Assembly: GCA_030549495.1 (NCBI GenBank)
Contig: JAUIRK010000154.1
Coordinates: forward strand, 1 to 64,000
Direction of reading: 5' to 3'
DNA from: Nectonema munidae
Taxonomy: Eukaryota; Nematomorpha; Nectonematoida; Nectonematidae
DNA: 64,000 nt
Program-made: the position numbers and the translations under genes
Notes under the pieces: model-generated
Seen by the model: only the letters and a program-made list of their open reading frames with translations
What the model was told of the DNA's origin: nothing
Database searches by the model: none
Shown here: piece after piece, positions 12,001 through 24,900 of the stretch
How the letters are laid out: each line of letters opens with the position of its first letter
How positions within the stretch are numbered: position 1 is the stretch's first letter

Positions 12001-15000
12001 AAGTGTTCCCTTTTTGTGCCTAAATCTGTTTAAGTGCTTGCATGTGGTTAACTCCACCCTGTTTGTGCATGCCTGTGTCGGGTGCTCGCTGTGTTTAAGT
12101 GCTCCCTTTTTGAGCCTGCTGTGTGTTTGAGTGCTCCTTGTTTGTGTCTGCCTGTGTTATAGTGCCACATGTTTGAGTGCCTCCTGTTTATGCCTGCTTG
12201 TGTTTGAATGCCCACTGTTGGTGTTTGCCTGTGTTAAAATGCTCCCTTTTTGTGCCTAAATCTGTTTAAGTGCTTGCATGTTGTTAAGTCCACACTGTTT
12301 GTGCCTGCCTGTGTCGGGTGCTCGCTGTGTTTGAGTGCCTGCCTGTGTTTAAGTACTCCCTTCTCTCCTTGTCCTCATTGTTTGTGTCTGACTGTGTTTG
12401 GATGCTCCTTATTGATTTAGTGCTCGTTGTTTGTTAATGCCTGTGTTTGAGTGCTCTCTGTTTGTAACTGCCTGCGTTTGAGTGTAACCTGTTTGCGCCT
12501 GCCTGTGTCTAAGTGCTCGCTGTTTGTGCCTGCCTGTGTTTAATTCCACCTTGTTTGTGCTTGTGTATGTTGGGTTCTCCCTATTTGAGTGCCTGCCTGT
12601 GTTTAAGTGCTCTCTGTTTCTGCCTGCTTATTATTTAAGTCTTACCTGTGTTTAAGTGCTCCTTGTTTGTGCCTGACCGTGTTTGGGTGCTTTCTGTTGA
12701 TTGAATGCTCGTCGTTTGTTCCTGCCTGTGTTTGAGTGCTCCCTGTTTTTGCCTATATGTGCTTCCTGTTTGAGCCTTCCTGTGTTTGAGTGCTCCTTGT
12801 TTGTGTCTGCCTGTGTTATAGTGCCCCATGTTTGAGTGCCTCCTGTTTATGCCTGCTTGTTTTTGAATGCCCCCTATTGGTGCTTGCCTGTGTTAAAGTG
12901 CTCCCTTTTTGCGCCTGCCTGTGTTTAAGTCAACCCTGTTTGTGCCTGCCTGTGTTTGAGTGCTCCCTGTTTGAACCTTCCTGTGTTTGAGTGCTCCTTG
13001 TTTGTGTCTGCCTGTGTTATAGTGCCCCATGTTTGTGCCTGCCTCTGTTTGAGTGCTCCCTGTTTGTGTCTGTCTGTGCTTGAGTGCCCCATATTTGTGC
13101 CTGCATGTGTTTGAGTGCCTTCTGTTTGTGCCTGCCTGTGTTTGTGTCCTCATTGTTTGTGCGTTCCTGTGTTTGTGTGGCCCCTGTAGGTGTTTACCTG
13201 TTTTAAAGTGCCCCCTTTTTCTGCCTGAATCTGTTTAAGTGCTACCTGTTTGTGCTTGCATGTGTTTAAGTTTTCCCTGTTTGTGCATACATGTGTTTAA
13301 ATCCTCCCTGTTTGTGCCTGTCTGTGTTTGAGTGCTCGCTGTTTGCGCATGCCTGTGTTTGAGTGCTAACTGTTTGAAGCTGCCTGTGTTTGAGTGCTCC
13401 TTATTTGTGTCTGCCTGTGTTATAGTGCCCCATGTTTGAGTCTCTCTTGTTTTTGCCTATTTGTGCCTTCCTGTGTTTGAATGCCCCTTGTTGGTGCTTG
13501 CCTGTGTTAAAGTACTCACTTTTTGAGCTAGAATTTGTTTAAGTGCTCCATGTTTGTGCCTGCCTGTGTTTAAGTTCACTCAGTTTGTACCTGCGTGTGT
13601 TGGGTTTTTCCTGTTTGAGCACTTGTTTGAACCTGCCTGCGTTTGAGTGCTCCGTGTTTGTGTCTGCCTGTGTTATAGTGCTTCCTGTTTATCCGTGCTT
13701 GTGTTTGAATGCCCCCTGTTGGTGTTTGCCTGTGTTAAAGTGTTCCTTTTTTGCCTGTCTTTGTTTAAGTGCTCCCTGTCTGGGGCTGCCTGTGTTTAAG
13801 TTAACCCTATTTGTGCCTGCGTGTGTTGGGTTCTCCCTGTTTGAGTGCCTGCCTGTGTTTAAGTGCTCCTTGTTTCTGCTTGACTATTGTTTAAGTCCTA
13901 CCTGTGATTAAGTGCTCCTTGTTTGTGCCTGCCTGTGTTTAAGTGCTCCATGTTGATAGAGTGCTCGTTGTTGTTCCTTCCTGTGTTTGAGTGCTCCCTA
14001 TTTTGCCTGTGTGAATTTGAGTGCCCTCTGTTGGTACTTGCCTGTGTTTAAGTGTTTCCTTTTTGTGCCTAAATTTGCTTAAGTGCTTGCATGTGGTTAA
14101 GTGCATCCTGTTTGTGCCTGCCTAAGTAGGGTGCTCGCTGTGTTTGAGTGCTCCCTTTTTGAGCCTACCTGTGTTTGAGTGCTCCTTGTTTGTGTCTGCC
14201 TGTGTTATAGTGCCTCTTGTTATTGCCTGCTTGTGTCTTCCTGTGTTTGAGTGCCCTCTGTTGGTACTTGCCTGTGTTAAAGTGCTCCCTTTTTGTGCCT
14301 GAATCTGTTTAAGTGCTCCGGGTTTGAGCTTGCATGTGTTTAAGTGTTCCCTGTTTGTTCCAGCCTGTGTTTAAGTCCTCCCTGTTAGTGCCTGCCTGTG
14401 TTTGAGTGCTCCCTTTTTGAGCCTGCCTGTGTTTGAGTGCTCCTTGTTTGTGTCAGCCTGTGTTATAGTGCCCCATGTTTGAGTGCCTCCTGTTTATGCC
14501 TGCTTGTGTTTGAATGCCCCCTGTTGGTGTTTGCCTATGTTAAAGTGCTCCCTTTTTGTGCCTGCCTGTGTTTAAGTCAACCCTGTTTGTGCCTGCCTGT
14601 GTTTGAGTCCTCCCTGTTTGAGCCTTCCTGTGTTTGAGTGCCCCTTATTTGTGTCTGTCTGTGTTATAGTGCCCCATGTTTGTGCCTGCCTCTGTTTGAG
14701 TGCCTCCTGTTGTTTGAGTGCTCCCTGTTTGTGTCTGCCTGTGCTTGAGAGCCCCATATTTGTGCCTGCCTGTGTTTGAGTGCCTTCTGTTTGTGCCTGC
14801 CTGTGTTTGTCTCTTTCTTGTTTGTGCGTTCCTGTGCTTGGGTTGCCCCCGTAAGTGTTTACCTGTTTTAAAGGTCTCCTTTTTTCTGCCTGAATCTGTT
14901 TAAGTGCTACCTGTTTGTGCTTGGATGTGTTTAAGTTTTCCCTGTTTGTGCCTGCCTATGTTTAAATCCTCCCTGTCTGTGCCTGCCTGTGTTTAGTGCT

Positions 15001-17775
15001 CCCTGTTAGTGCCTGCCTGTGTTTGAGTGCTCCGTTTTTGAGCCTGCCTGTATTTGGGTGCTTCTTGTTTGTGTATTCCTGTGTTATAGTGCCCCATGTT
15101 TGAGTGCCTCCTGTTTATGCCTGCTTGTTTTTGAATGCCCCCTGTTGGTTCTTGCCAGTGTTAAAGTGCTCCCTTTTTGTGCCTGCCTGTGTTTAAGTCA
15201 ACCCTGTTTGTGCCTGCCTGTGTTTGAGTGCTCCCTGTTTGAGCCTTCGTGTGTTTGAGTGCTCCTTGTTTGTGTCTGCCTGTGTTATAGTGCCCCATGT
15301 TTGTGCCTGCTTCTGTTTGAGTGCTCCCTGTTTGTGTCTGCATGTGCTTGAGTGCCCCATATTTGTGCCCGCCTGTGTTTAAGTGCCTTCTGTATGTGCC
15401 TGATTGTGTTTGTGTCCTCCTTGTTTGTGAGTTCCTGTGTTTGAGTGGCCCCTGTAGGTGTTTACCTGTTATAAAGTGCTCCCTTTTTCTGCCTGAATCT
15501 GTTTAAGTGCTACCTGTTTGTGCTGCATGTGTTTTCCCTGTTTGTGAGTGCCTGTGTTTAAATCCTCCCTGTTTGTGCCTGCCTGTGTTTGAGTGCTCCT
15601 TGTTTGAACCTGCCTGTGTTTGAGTGCTCCTTATTTGTGCCTGCCTGTGTTATAGTGCCCCATGTTTGAGTGCCTCTTGTTTTTGCCTTCCTGTGTTTGA
15701 ATGCCCCTTGTTGGTGCTTGCCTGTGTTAAAGTACTCACATTTTTGAGCCTGAATCTGTTTAATTGCTCACTGTTTGTGCCTGCCTGTGTTTAAGTCTAC
15801 CCTGTTTGTACCTGCGTGTGTTGGGTTTTTCCTGTTTGAGCCCTTGTTTGAACCTGCCTGCGTTTGAGTGCTCCGTGTTTGTGTCTGCCTTTGTTATAGT
15901 GCCTCCTGTTTATGCCTACTTGTGTTTGAATGCCCCCTGTTGGTGTTTGCCTGTTTTAAAGTGTTCCTTTTTGTGCCTGTCTCTGTTTAAGTATTCCCTG
16001 TTTGTGCCTGCCTGTGTTTAATTTAACCCTATTTGTGCCTACGTGTGTTGGATTCTCCCTGTTTGAGTGCCTGCCTGTGTTTAAGTGCTCCTTGTTTCTG
16101 CTTAACTATTGTTTAAGTCCTACCTGTGTTTAAGTGCTCCTTGTTTGTGCCTTCCTGTGTTTGCGTGCTCCCTGTGGATAGAGTGCTCGTTGTTTGTTCC
16201 TGCCTGTGTTTGAGTGCTCCCTATTTTGCCTGTGTGTGTTTGAGTGCCCTCTGTTGGTACTTGCCTGTCTTTAAGTGTTCCCTTTTTGTGCTTTAATCTG
16301 TTTAAGTGCTTGCATGTGGTTAAGTCCACCCTGCTTGTGTCGGGTGCTCGCTGTGTTTGAGTCCTCCCTTTTTGAGCCTTCCTGTGTTTGAATGCCCCTT
16401 GTTGGTGCTTGCCTGTGTTAAAGTACTCCCTTTTTGAGCCTAAATCTGTTTAAGTGCTCCCTGTTTGTGCCTGCCAGTGTTTAAGTCCACCCTATTTGTA
16501 CCTGCGTGTGTTGGGTTTTCCCTGTTTGAGCCCTTGTTTGACCCTGTCTGCGTTTGGGTGCTCCGTGTTTGTGTCTGCCTGTGTTATAGTGCCTTCTGTT
16601 TATGCCTGCTTGTGTTTGAATGCCCCCTGTTGGTGTTTGCCTGTGTTAAAGTGCTCCCTTTTTGTGCCTGTCTCTGTTTAAGTTCTCCCTGTTTGTGCCT
16701 GCCTGTGTTTAAGTCAACCCTGTTTGTGCCTGCGTGTGTTGGGTTCTCCCTGTTTGAGTGCCTGTCTGTGTTTAAGTGCTCCTTGTTTCTGCTTGACTAT
16801 TGTTTAAGTCCTACCTGTGTTTAAGTGCTCCTTGTTTGTGTCTGCCTGTGTTTGGGTGCTCCCTGTTGATAGAGTGCTCGTTGTTTGTTCCTGCCTGTGT
16901 TTTAGTGCTCCCTATTTTGTCTATGTGGTGAGTGCCCTCTGTTGGTACTTGCCTGTGTTTAAGTGTTCCCTTTTTGTGCCAAAATCTGTTTAAGTGCTTG
17001 CATGTGGTTAAGTCCACCCTGTTTGTGCCTGCCTGTGTTTGAGTGCCTGCCTGTGTTTAAGTGCTCCCTTCTCTCCTTGCTTTCGTTGCTTGTGTCTGAC
17101 TGTGTTTGGATGCTCCCTGTTGATTTAGTGCTCGTTGTTTGTAAATGCCTGTGTTTGAGTGCTTCCTGTTTGTGCCTTCCTGTGTTTGAGTGCCCTTTGT
17201 TGGTGCTTCCTGTATTAAAGTGCTCCCTTTTTGTGCCTGAATCTGTTTAAGTGCTCCCTGTTTGAGCTTGTATGTGTTCCCTGCTTGTGCCAGCCTGTGT
17301 TTGAGTGCTCCCTTTTTGAGCCTGCCTGTGTTTGAGTGCTCCTTGTTTGTCTTCCTCTAGTGCACCATGTTTCAGTGCCTCCTGTTTGTGTTTGCCTGTG
17401 TTAAAGTGCTCTCTTTTTGTGCCTCTCTGTTTAAGTGCTCCTTGTTTCTGCTTGACTATTGTTTAAGTGCTCCTTGTTTGGATGCTCCCTGTTTTTGCCT
17501 GTATATGCTTGAGTGCTTCCTGCTTTCCTGTGTTTGTGTGCCTTCAGCTTGTGCTTGCCTGTGTTAAAGTGCTCCCTTTTTGTGCCTGAATCTGTTTAAG
17601 TGCTCCCTGTTGGTGCCTGAATGTTGTTCAAGTCCACCCTGTTTATGCCTGCCTGTGTTTGAGTGCCCTCTGTTGGTGCTTGTTTGTGTTAAAGTGCAAC
17701 CTTTTTGTGACTGAATCTGTTTAATTGCTCCATTTGTGCCTGAATGTGTTTAGGTGTCCCGTTTGTGCCTGCATG
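1..17775. repeat. Giant degenerate 31-bp minisatellite, block 1
   Basis: The stretch is built of end-to-end degenerate copies of a 31-bp unit, roughly tgtgcctgcctgtgtttgag followed by tgctccctgtt. Variant units (for example ones with gttatagtgcc or gttgatagagtgctcg) recur in fixed order and so define higher-order repeats. Matching blocks lie 1,434 bp apart (662 and 2,096; 1,652 and 3,086), 2,173 bp apart (6,500 and 8,673) and 5,201 bp apart (4,462 and 9,663; 5,319 and 10,520; 5,709 and 10,910). The plus strand is T/G/C-rich and poor in A. Open frames of 60-120 codons occur on both strands. They read as Cys/Leu-rich repeats on plus and Gln/Thr/His/Lys-rich repeats on minus, overlap each other, and lack introns or conserved domains, so I treat them as repeat by-products. 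Function unknown. Confidence 0.95.
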
Positions 17776-17778
17776 TTT

Positions 17779-18965
17779 ATTCAAAGATTATTCGTACTGA
17801 AAAGATGATGGGTACCTCCCGTAAATTGTTACCACTGTAAACATCATTGGTACACATAATAATTATTGATATCCCACAGAAGGATCATTAGTAGATATAA
17901 AGATCAATTTTACACCCAAAGATATGATAATTTACATAATAAATGAATTAGCAAATTAGATTATCATCCAAATTAGTGGAAAATATAAAATAAAATATGA
18001 GAATAATTTATCGTTAACTATATAAAATCTTAATCAAAAGTAGATAGATGTGTTAATTTAAATTAAAAATAAATTTGTACAAATCTAATGAAATCTTTTA
18101 AAACTTAATAATTAAAATTTTAAAGTAATACAATTAAGAAATTTTTTAACTAAATAACTTAGTTTAAAGAAAATAGACTATTATTAACACATTACATATT
18201 TAAAAATTATCTATAGTGGTTATCTTTTATAGAAATCAGAATATTAATTACTAATAAAATAAAAACAAGAACCCTGTTTTATTAAAAATATAAATTTAAA
18301 ATTGTAACAAACAAACTAATTATCTTTCTTGAAAGAAAGAAAGAATTTATTGGAAAAAATGTACTATTTAGAATAAAAAATTACAGTAGTATTCAGTAGT
18401 TGAGCACACTCAAGACGCTTGAGAAGGGTCTTTCTCAAGAATTTCTTTCTCTTTCTTTCTTTTTTATCAAGAAATTTATTGAGAAGGGCAGGTATAAAAT
18501 AAGTTGCAAAAGTAAAGCCTTGAGTTTTGAAAAGTGAAAATTTGTCCTTTATTTTTGTTAACTCGATGTCGATAATGTCCATGCGAATAAAATAATTAAA
18601 ATATTTAGTAAAATTTTTAATTTCTTTAAAATTAAAAAGCATATTTCATTCTCTTTTGTTTTTAACAATGCTCTTTATTCAAAATATGAATTAAAATATA
18701 TATTACTAGAAATTATAAGTTCTCTTTATTTGATCATTATCACATAGCATACACTGTGTGAAAGACTGGTTTCAGTGATTGAAACCTCACCAATTCCACT
18801 TTTGGGTTCAAACTATAAAGTTTAAACTGGCATTTAGTGGCTACGGATAATTGAAAGACTTTTTAACCCCCTTGAAATTCCGTTTTTTTCTTTTGTTCTC
18901 CCCCTTGTAAGGGCTATCCACCCCTTTTAAATTCCGTATTTTTCACCGCCCCCTCTCTGACTCCG
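17779..18965. repeat. AT-rich spacer inside the minisatellite, copy 1
   Basis: The minisatellite stops and about 1.19 kb of unrelated AT-rich DNA follows, after which the 31-bp units resume. The same segment recurs at 26,841-28,063 in the same orientation, with high identity and a few small indels. The minisatellite units on both sides of the two copies also match, so the spacer is part of the long-range repeat rather than two separate insertions. It holds a short CTTT tract near 18,440-18,465 and no convincing gene. A 92-codon minus-strand frame overlapping the CTTT tract (18,364-18,642) is altered in the other copy and resembles nothing I know. Confidence 0.9.
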
Positions 18966-21900
18966 TCTGCCTGTGTTTAAGTGCTCCCTGTTTCGGCTTG
19001 CCTATTTATTTAAGTCCGCCCTGTGCTTAAGTGCTCCTTGTTTATGCCTTCCTGTGTTTGGGTGTTCCCTGTTTGTGCCTTCCTGTGTTTGAGTGCCCTC
19101 TGTTGGTGCTTGCCTGTGTTAAAGTGCTCCCTTTTTGTGCCTGAATCTATTTAAGTGCCCCCTGTTTGTGCTTGCATGTGTTTAAGTTTCCCTTGTTTGT
19201 GCCTCCCTGTGTTTAAGTTTTCCCTATGTGTGCCTCCTGTTTTTGCCTTCCTGTGTTTGTATGCCCCCTGTTGGTGCTTACGTGTGTTAAAGTGGTGCCT
19301 TTTTGTGCCTGTCTCTGTTTAAGTGCTACCTGTTTGTGCCTGCCTGTGTTTAATTCTACCTTGATTGTGCTTGCGTATGTTGGGTTCTCTCTGTTTGAGC
19401 TTGCCTGTGTTTAAGTGCTCCCTATTTCTGCTTGCTTATTGTTTAAGTCCTACCTGTGTTTAAGTGCTCCTTGTTTGTGCCTAACCCTGTTTGGGTGATC
19501 CCTGTTGATTGAGTGTTCGTCTTTTGTTCCTGCCTGTGTTTGAGTGCTCCCTGTTTTTGCCTGTATGTGCTTCCTGTTTGTGCCTTCCTATGTTTGAGTG
19601 GCCTCTGTTGGTGCTTGCCTATGTTAAAGTGCTTCCTTTTTGTGCCTGAATCTGTTTAAGTGCTCCCTGTTTGAGATTGCATCTGTTAGAGTGTTCCCTG
19701 TTTGTGCCACCCTGTGTTTAAGTCCTCCCTGTTTGTGCCTGCATGTGTTTGAGTGCTCCCTTTTTGAGCCTGCCTGTGTTTGAGTGCTCCTTGTTTGTGT
19801 CTGCCGGTGTTATAGTGCCCCAATGTTTGAGTGCCTCCTGTTTATGCCTGCTTATGTTTGAATGCCCCCTCTTGGTGTTTGCCTGTGTTAAAGTGCTCTC
19901 TTCTTGTGCCTTTCTCCGTTTAAGTGCTCTCTGTTTGTGCCTGCCTGTGTTTAAGTCAACCCTATTTGTGCCTGCGTGTGTTGGTTTCTCCCTTTTTGAG
20001 TGCCTGCCTGTGTTTAAGTGCTTCCTGTTTCTCCTTGCCCTCGTAGTTTGTGTCTAATTGTGTTTGGATGCTCCCTGTTGATTGAGTGCTCGTTGTTTGT
20101 TAATGCCTGTGTTTGAGTGCTCTCTGTTTGTAACTGCCTGCGTTTGAGTGTTACCTATTTGCGCCTGCCTGTATCTAAGTGCTCGCTGTTTCTCCATTTC
20201 TGTGTTTAATTCCTCTTTGTTTGTGCTTGCATATGTTGTGTTCTCCCTGTTTGAGCTTGACTGGGTTTGAGTGCCTGCCTGTGTTTAAGTGCTCCCTGTT
20301 TCTGCTTGCATATTGTTTAAGTCCTACATGTGTTTAAGTGCTCCTTGTTTGTGCCTGATCGTGTTTGTGTGCTTCCTGTTGATTGAGTGCTAGTCATTTT
20401 TTCCTGCCTGTGTTTGAGTGTTCCCTGTTTTTGCCTGTATGTGCTTCCTGTTTGTGCCTTCCTTTGTTTGAATGCCCTCTGTTGGTGCTTGCCTGTGTTA
20501 AAGTGCTCGCTTTTTGTGCCTGAATCTGTTTAAGTGCTCCCGTTTGAGCTTGCATGTGTTTAAGTGTTCCCTGTTTGTGCTAGCCTGTGTTTAAGTCCTC
20601 CCAGTTAGTGCCTGCCTGTGTTTGAGTGTTCCCTTTTTGAGCCTGCCTGTGTTTGGGTGCTTCTTGTTTGTGTCTGCCTGTGTTATAGTGCCCCATATTT
20701 GAGCCTCCTGTTTATGCCTGCTTGTTTTTGAATGCCCCCTGTTGGCGCTTGCCTGTGTTAAAGTGCTCCCTTTTTGCGCCTGCCTGTGTTTAAGTCAACC
20801 CTGTTTGTGCCTGTCTGTGTTTGAGTGCTCCCTGTTTGAGCCTTCCTGTGTTTGAGTGCTCCTTGTTTTTGACTCCCTGTGTTATAGTGCCCCATGTTTG
20901 TGCCTGCCTCTGTTTGAGTGCCTCCTGTTGTTTGAGTGCTCCCTGTTTGTGTCTGTCCGTGCTTGAGTGCCCCATATTTGTGCCTGCCTGTGTTTGAGTG
21001 CCTTCTGTTTGTGCCTGCCTGTGTTTGTGTCCTCGTTGTTTGTGCTTCCTGTGTTTTTGTGGCCCCTGTAGGGGTTTACCTGTTTTAAAGTGCTCCCTTT
21101 TTCTGCCTGAATCTGTTTAAGTATTCCCTATTTGTGCTTGCATGTGTTTAAGTTTTCCCTGTTTGTGCCTGCCTATGTTTAAGTGCTCCTTGTTGATAGA
21201 GTGCTCGTTGTTGTTCCTCCCTGTGTTTGAGTGCTCCCTAATTTGCCTGTGTGTGTTTGAGTGCCCTCTGTTGGTACTTGCCTATGTTTAAGTGTTCCCT
21301 TTTTGTGCCTAAATCTGTTTAAGTGCTTGCATGTGGTTACGTCCACCCTGTTTGTGCCTGCATGTGTCGGGTGCTCGCTGTGTTTGAGTGCTCCCTTTTT
21401 GAGCCTACCTGTTTTTGAGTGCTCCTTGTTTGTGTCTGCCTGTGTTATAGTGCCCCATATTTGAGTGCCTCCTGTTTATGCCTGCTTGTGTTTGAATGCC
21501 CCCTGTTGGTGTTTGCCTGTGTTAAAGTGCTCCCTTTTTGTGCCTGTATCTGTTTAAGTGCTCCCTGTTTGTGCCTACCTGTGTTTAACACAACCCTATT
21601 TGTGCTTGCGTGTGTTTGGTTCTCCCTGTTTGAGTGCCTGCCTGTGTTTAAGTGCTCCCTTTTCTCCTTGCCCTCGTTGTTTGTGTCTGACTGTGTTTGG
21701 ATGCTCCATGTTGATTTAGTGCATGTTGTTTGTTAATGCCTGTGTTTGAGTGCTCTCTGTTTGTAACTGCCTGCGTTTGAGTGTTACCTGTTTGCGCCTG
21801 CCTATGTCTAAGTGCTCGTTGTTTGTGCCTGCCTGTGTTTAATTCCACCTTGTTTGTGCTTGCGTATGTTGGGTTCTCCCTATTTGAGTGCCTGCCTTTG

Positions 21901-24900
21901 TTTAAGTGGTCCCTGTTTCTTCTTGCTAATTGTTTAAGTCCTACATGTGTTTAAGTGCCTCTTGTTTGTGCCTGACCCTGTTTGGGTGCTCGCTGTTGAT
22001 TGAGTGCTCGTCGTTTGTCCACGCCTTTGTTTGAGTATTCCTTGTTTTTGCCTGTATGTGCTTCATGTGTTTGAGTGCCCTCTGTTGGTGCTTGCCTGTG
22101 TTAAAGTGTTCCCTTTTTGTGTCGAATCTGTTTAAGTGCTCCCTGTTTGAGCTTGCATGTGCTTAAGTGTTCCCTGTTTGTGCCAGCCTGTGTTTAAGTC
22201 CTCCCCGTTTGTGCCTACCTGTGTTTGAGTGCTCCCTTTTTAAGCCTACCTGTGTTTGAGTGCTACTTGTTTGTGTCTGCCTGTGTTATAATGCCTCCTG
22301 TTTATGCCTGCTTGTGTTTAAATGCCCCCTGTTGGTGTTTGCCTGTGTTAAAGGGCTCCCTTTTTGTGCCTGCCTGTGTTTAAGTCAACCCTATTTGGGC
22401 CTGCCTGTGTTTAAGTGCTCCCTGTTTGAGCCTTCCTGTCTTTGAGTGCTCCTTGCTTGTGTCTGCCTGTGTTATAGTGCCCCATGTTTGTGCCTGCCTC
22501 TGTTTGAGTGCTCCCTGTTTCTGTCTGCCTGTGCTTGAGTGCCCCATATTTGTGCCTGCCTGTGTTTGAGTGCCTTCTTTTTGTGCCTGCCTGTGTTTGT
22601 GTCCTCCTTTTTTGTGCGTTCCTGTCTTTGAGTGGCCCCTGTAGGTGTTTACCTGTTTTAAAGTGCTCCCTTTTTCTGCCTGAATCTGTTTAAGTGCTAC
22701 CTGTTTGTGCTTGCATGTGTTTAAGTTTTCCCTGTTTGTGCCTGCCTGTATTTAAATCCTCCCTGTTTGTGCCTGCCTGTGTTTGAGTGCTCCCTGTTTG
22801 TGCCTGCCTGTGTTTGAGTGCTCCCTGTTTGAACCTCCCTCTGTTTGAGTGCTCATTATTTGTGTCTGCCTGTGTTATAGCCTGCTTGTGCCTTCTTGTA
22901 TTTGAATGCCCCTTGTTGGTGCTTGCCTGTGTTAAAGTACTCACTTTATGAGCCTGAATCTGTTTAAGTGCTCCCTGTTTGTGCCTGCCTGTGTTTAAAT
23001 TCACGCTGATTGTACCTGCGTGTGTTGGGTTTTCTCTGTTTGAGCACTTGTTTGAACCTGCATGCGTTTGAGTGCTCCGTGTTTGTGTCTGCCTGTGTTA
23101 TAGTGCCTACTGTTTATCCGTGCTTGTGTTTGAATGCCCCCTGTTGGTGTTTGCCTGTGTTAAAGTGTCCCTTTTGTGCCTGTCTTTGTTTAAGTGCTCC
23201 CAGTTTGTGCCTGTCTGTGTTTAAGTTAACCCTATTTGTGCTGGCGTGTGTTGGGTTCTCCCTGTTTGAGTGTCGGCCTGCGTTTAAGTGCTCCTTGTTT
23301 CTGCTTAACTAATGTTTAAGTCCTACCTGTGTTTAAGTGCTCCTTGTTTGTGCCTGCCTGTGTTTAAGTGCTCCTTGTTGATAGAGTGCTCGTTGTTGTT
23401 CATGCCTGTGTTTGAGTGCTCCCTATTTTGCCTGTGTGTGTTTGAGTGCCCTCTGTTGGTACTTGCCTATGTTTAAGTGTTCCCTTTTTGTGCTTAAATC
23501 TGTTTAAGTGCTTGCATGTGGTTACGTCCACCCTGTTTGTGCCTGCCTGTGTCGGGTGCTCGCTGTGTTTGAGTGCTCCCTTTTTGAGCCTACCTGTGTT
23601 TGAGTGCTCCTTTTTGTGTCTGCCTGTGTTATAGTGCCCCATATTTGAGTGCCTCCTGTTTATGCCTGCCTGTTTTTGAATGCACCCTGTTGGTGTTTGC
23701 CTGTGTTAAAGTGCTCCCTTTTTGTGCTTGTATCTGTTTAAGTGCTCTCTGTTTGTGCCTGCCTGTGTTTAACTCAACCCTATTTGTGCCTGCGTGTGTT
23801 GGTTTCTCCCTGTTTGAGTGCCTGCCTGTGTTTAAGTGCTCCCTTTTCTCCTTGCCCTCGTTGTTTGTGTCTGACTGTATTTGGATGCTCCCTGTTGATT
23901 TAGTGCACGTTGTTTGTTAATGCCTGTGTTTGAGTGCTCTCTGTTTGTAACTGCCTGCGTTTGTGTGTTACCTGTTTGCGCCTGCCTATTTCTAAGTGCT
24001 CGTTGTTTGTGCCTGCCTGTGTTTAATTCCACCTTGTTTGTGCTTGCGTATGTTGGGTTCTCCCTATTTGAGTGCCTGCCTTTGTTTAAGTGGTCCCTGT
24101 TTCTTCTTGCTAATTGTTTAAGTCCTACATGTGTTTAAGTGCCTCTTGTTTGTGCCTGACCCTGTTTTGGTGCTCCCTGTTGATTGAGTGCTCCTTGTTT
24201 TTGCCTGTATGTGCTTCCTGTGTTTGAGTGCCCTCTGTTGATGCTTGCCTGTGTTAAAGTGTTCCCTTTTTGTGCCGAATCTGTTTAAGTGCTCCCTGTT
24301 TGAGCTTGTATGTGCTTAAGTGTTCCCTGTTTGTGCCAGCCTGTGTTTAAGTCCTCCCCGTTTGTGCCTACCTGTGTTTGAGTGCTCCCTTTTTGAGCCT
24401 GCCTGTGTTTGAGTGCTACTTGTTTGTGTCTGCCTGTGTTATAGTGCCTCCTGTTTATGCCTGCTTGTGGCTAAATGCCCCCTGTTAGTGTTTGCCTGTG
24501 TTAAAGTGCTCCCTTTTTGTGCCTGCCTGTATTTAAGTCAACCCTGTTTGGGCCTGCCTGTGTTTGAGTGCTCCTTGTTTGAGCCTTCCTGTGTTTGAGT
24601 GCTCCTTGCTTGTGTCTGCCTGTGTTATAGTGCCCCATGTTTGTGCCTGCCTCTGTTTGAGTGCTCCCTGTTTCTGTCTGCCTGTGCTTGAGTGCCCCAT
24701 ATTTGTGCCTGCCTGTGTTTGAGTGCCTTCTTTTTGTGCCTGCCTGTGTTTGTGTCGTCCTTGTTTGTGCGTTCCTGTGTTTGAGTGGCCCCTGTAGGTG
24801 TTTACCTGTTTTAAAGTGCTCCTTTTTCTGCCTGAATCTGTTTAAGTGCTACCTGTTTGTGCTTGCATGTCTTTAAGTTTTCCCTGTTTGTGCCTGCCTG

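Noticed and set aside
209-17017. Minus-strand Gln/Thr/His/Lys-rich repeat frames (HKQGALKHRQAQT-type)
   Set aside because: Same reason: the complement of the same satellite. Their near-identity between copies follows from DNA homogenisation, not from selection on protein.
1-17775. CRISPR array
   Set aside because: Units are contiguous and degenerate without unique spacers, and the DNA is clearly animal nuclear.
18364-18642. 92-codon minus-strand frame in spacer copy 1
   Set aside because: The counterpart in spacer copy 2 is altered by the CTTT expansion, and the peptide is low-complexity with no known relatives.
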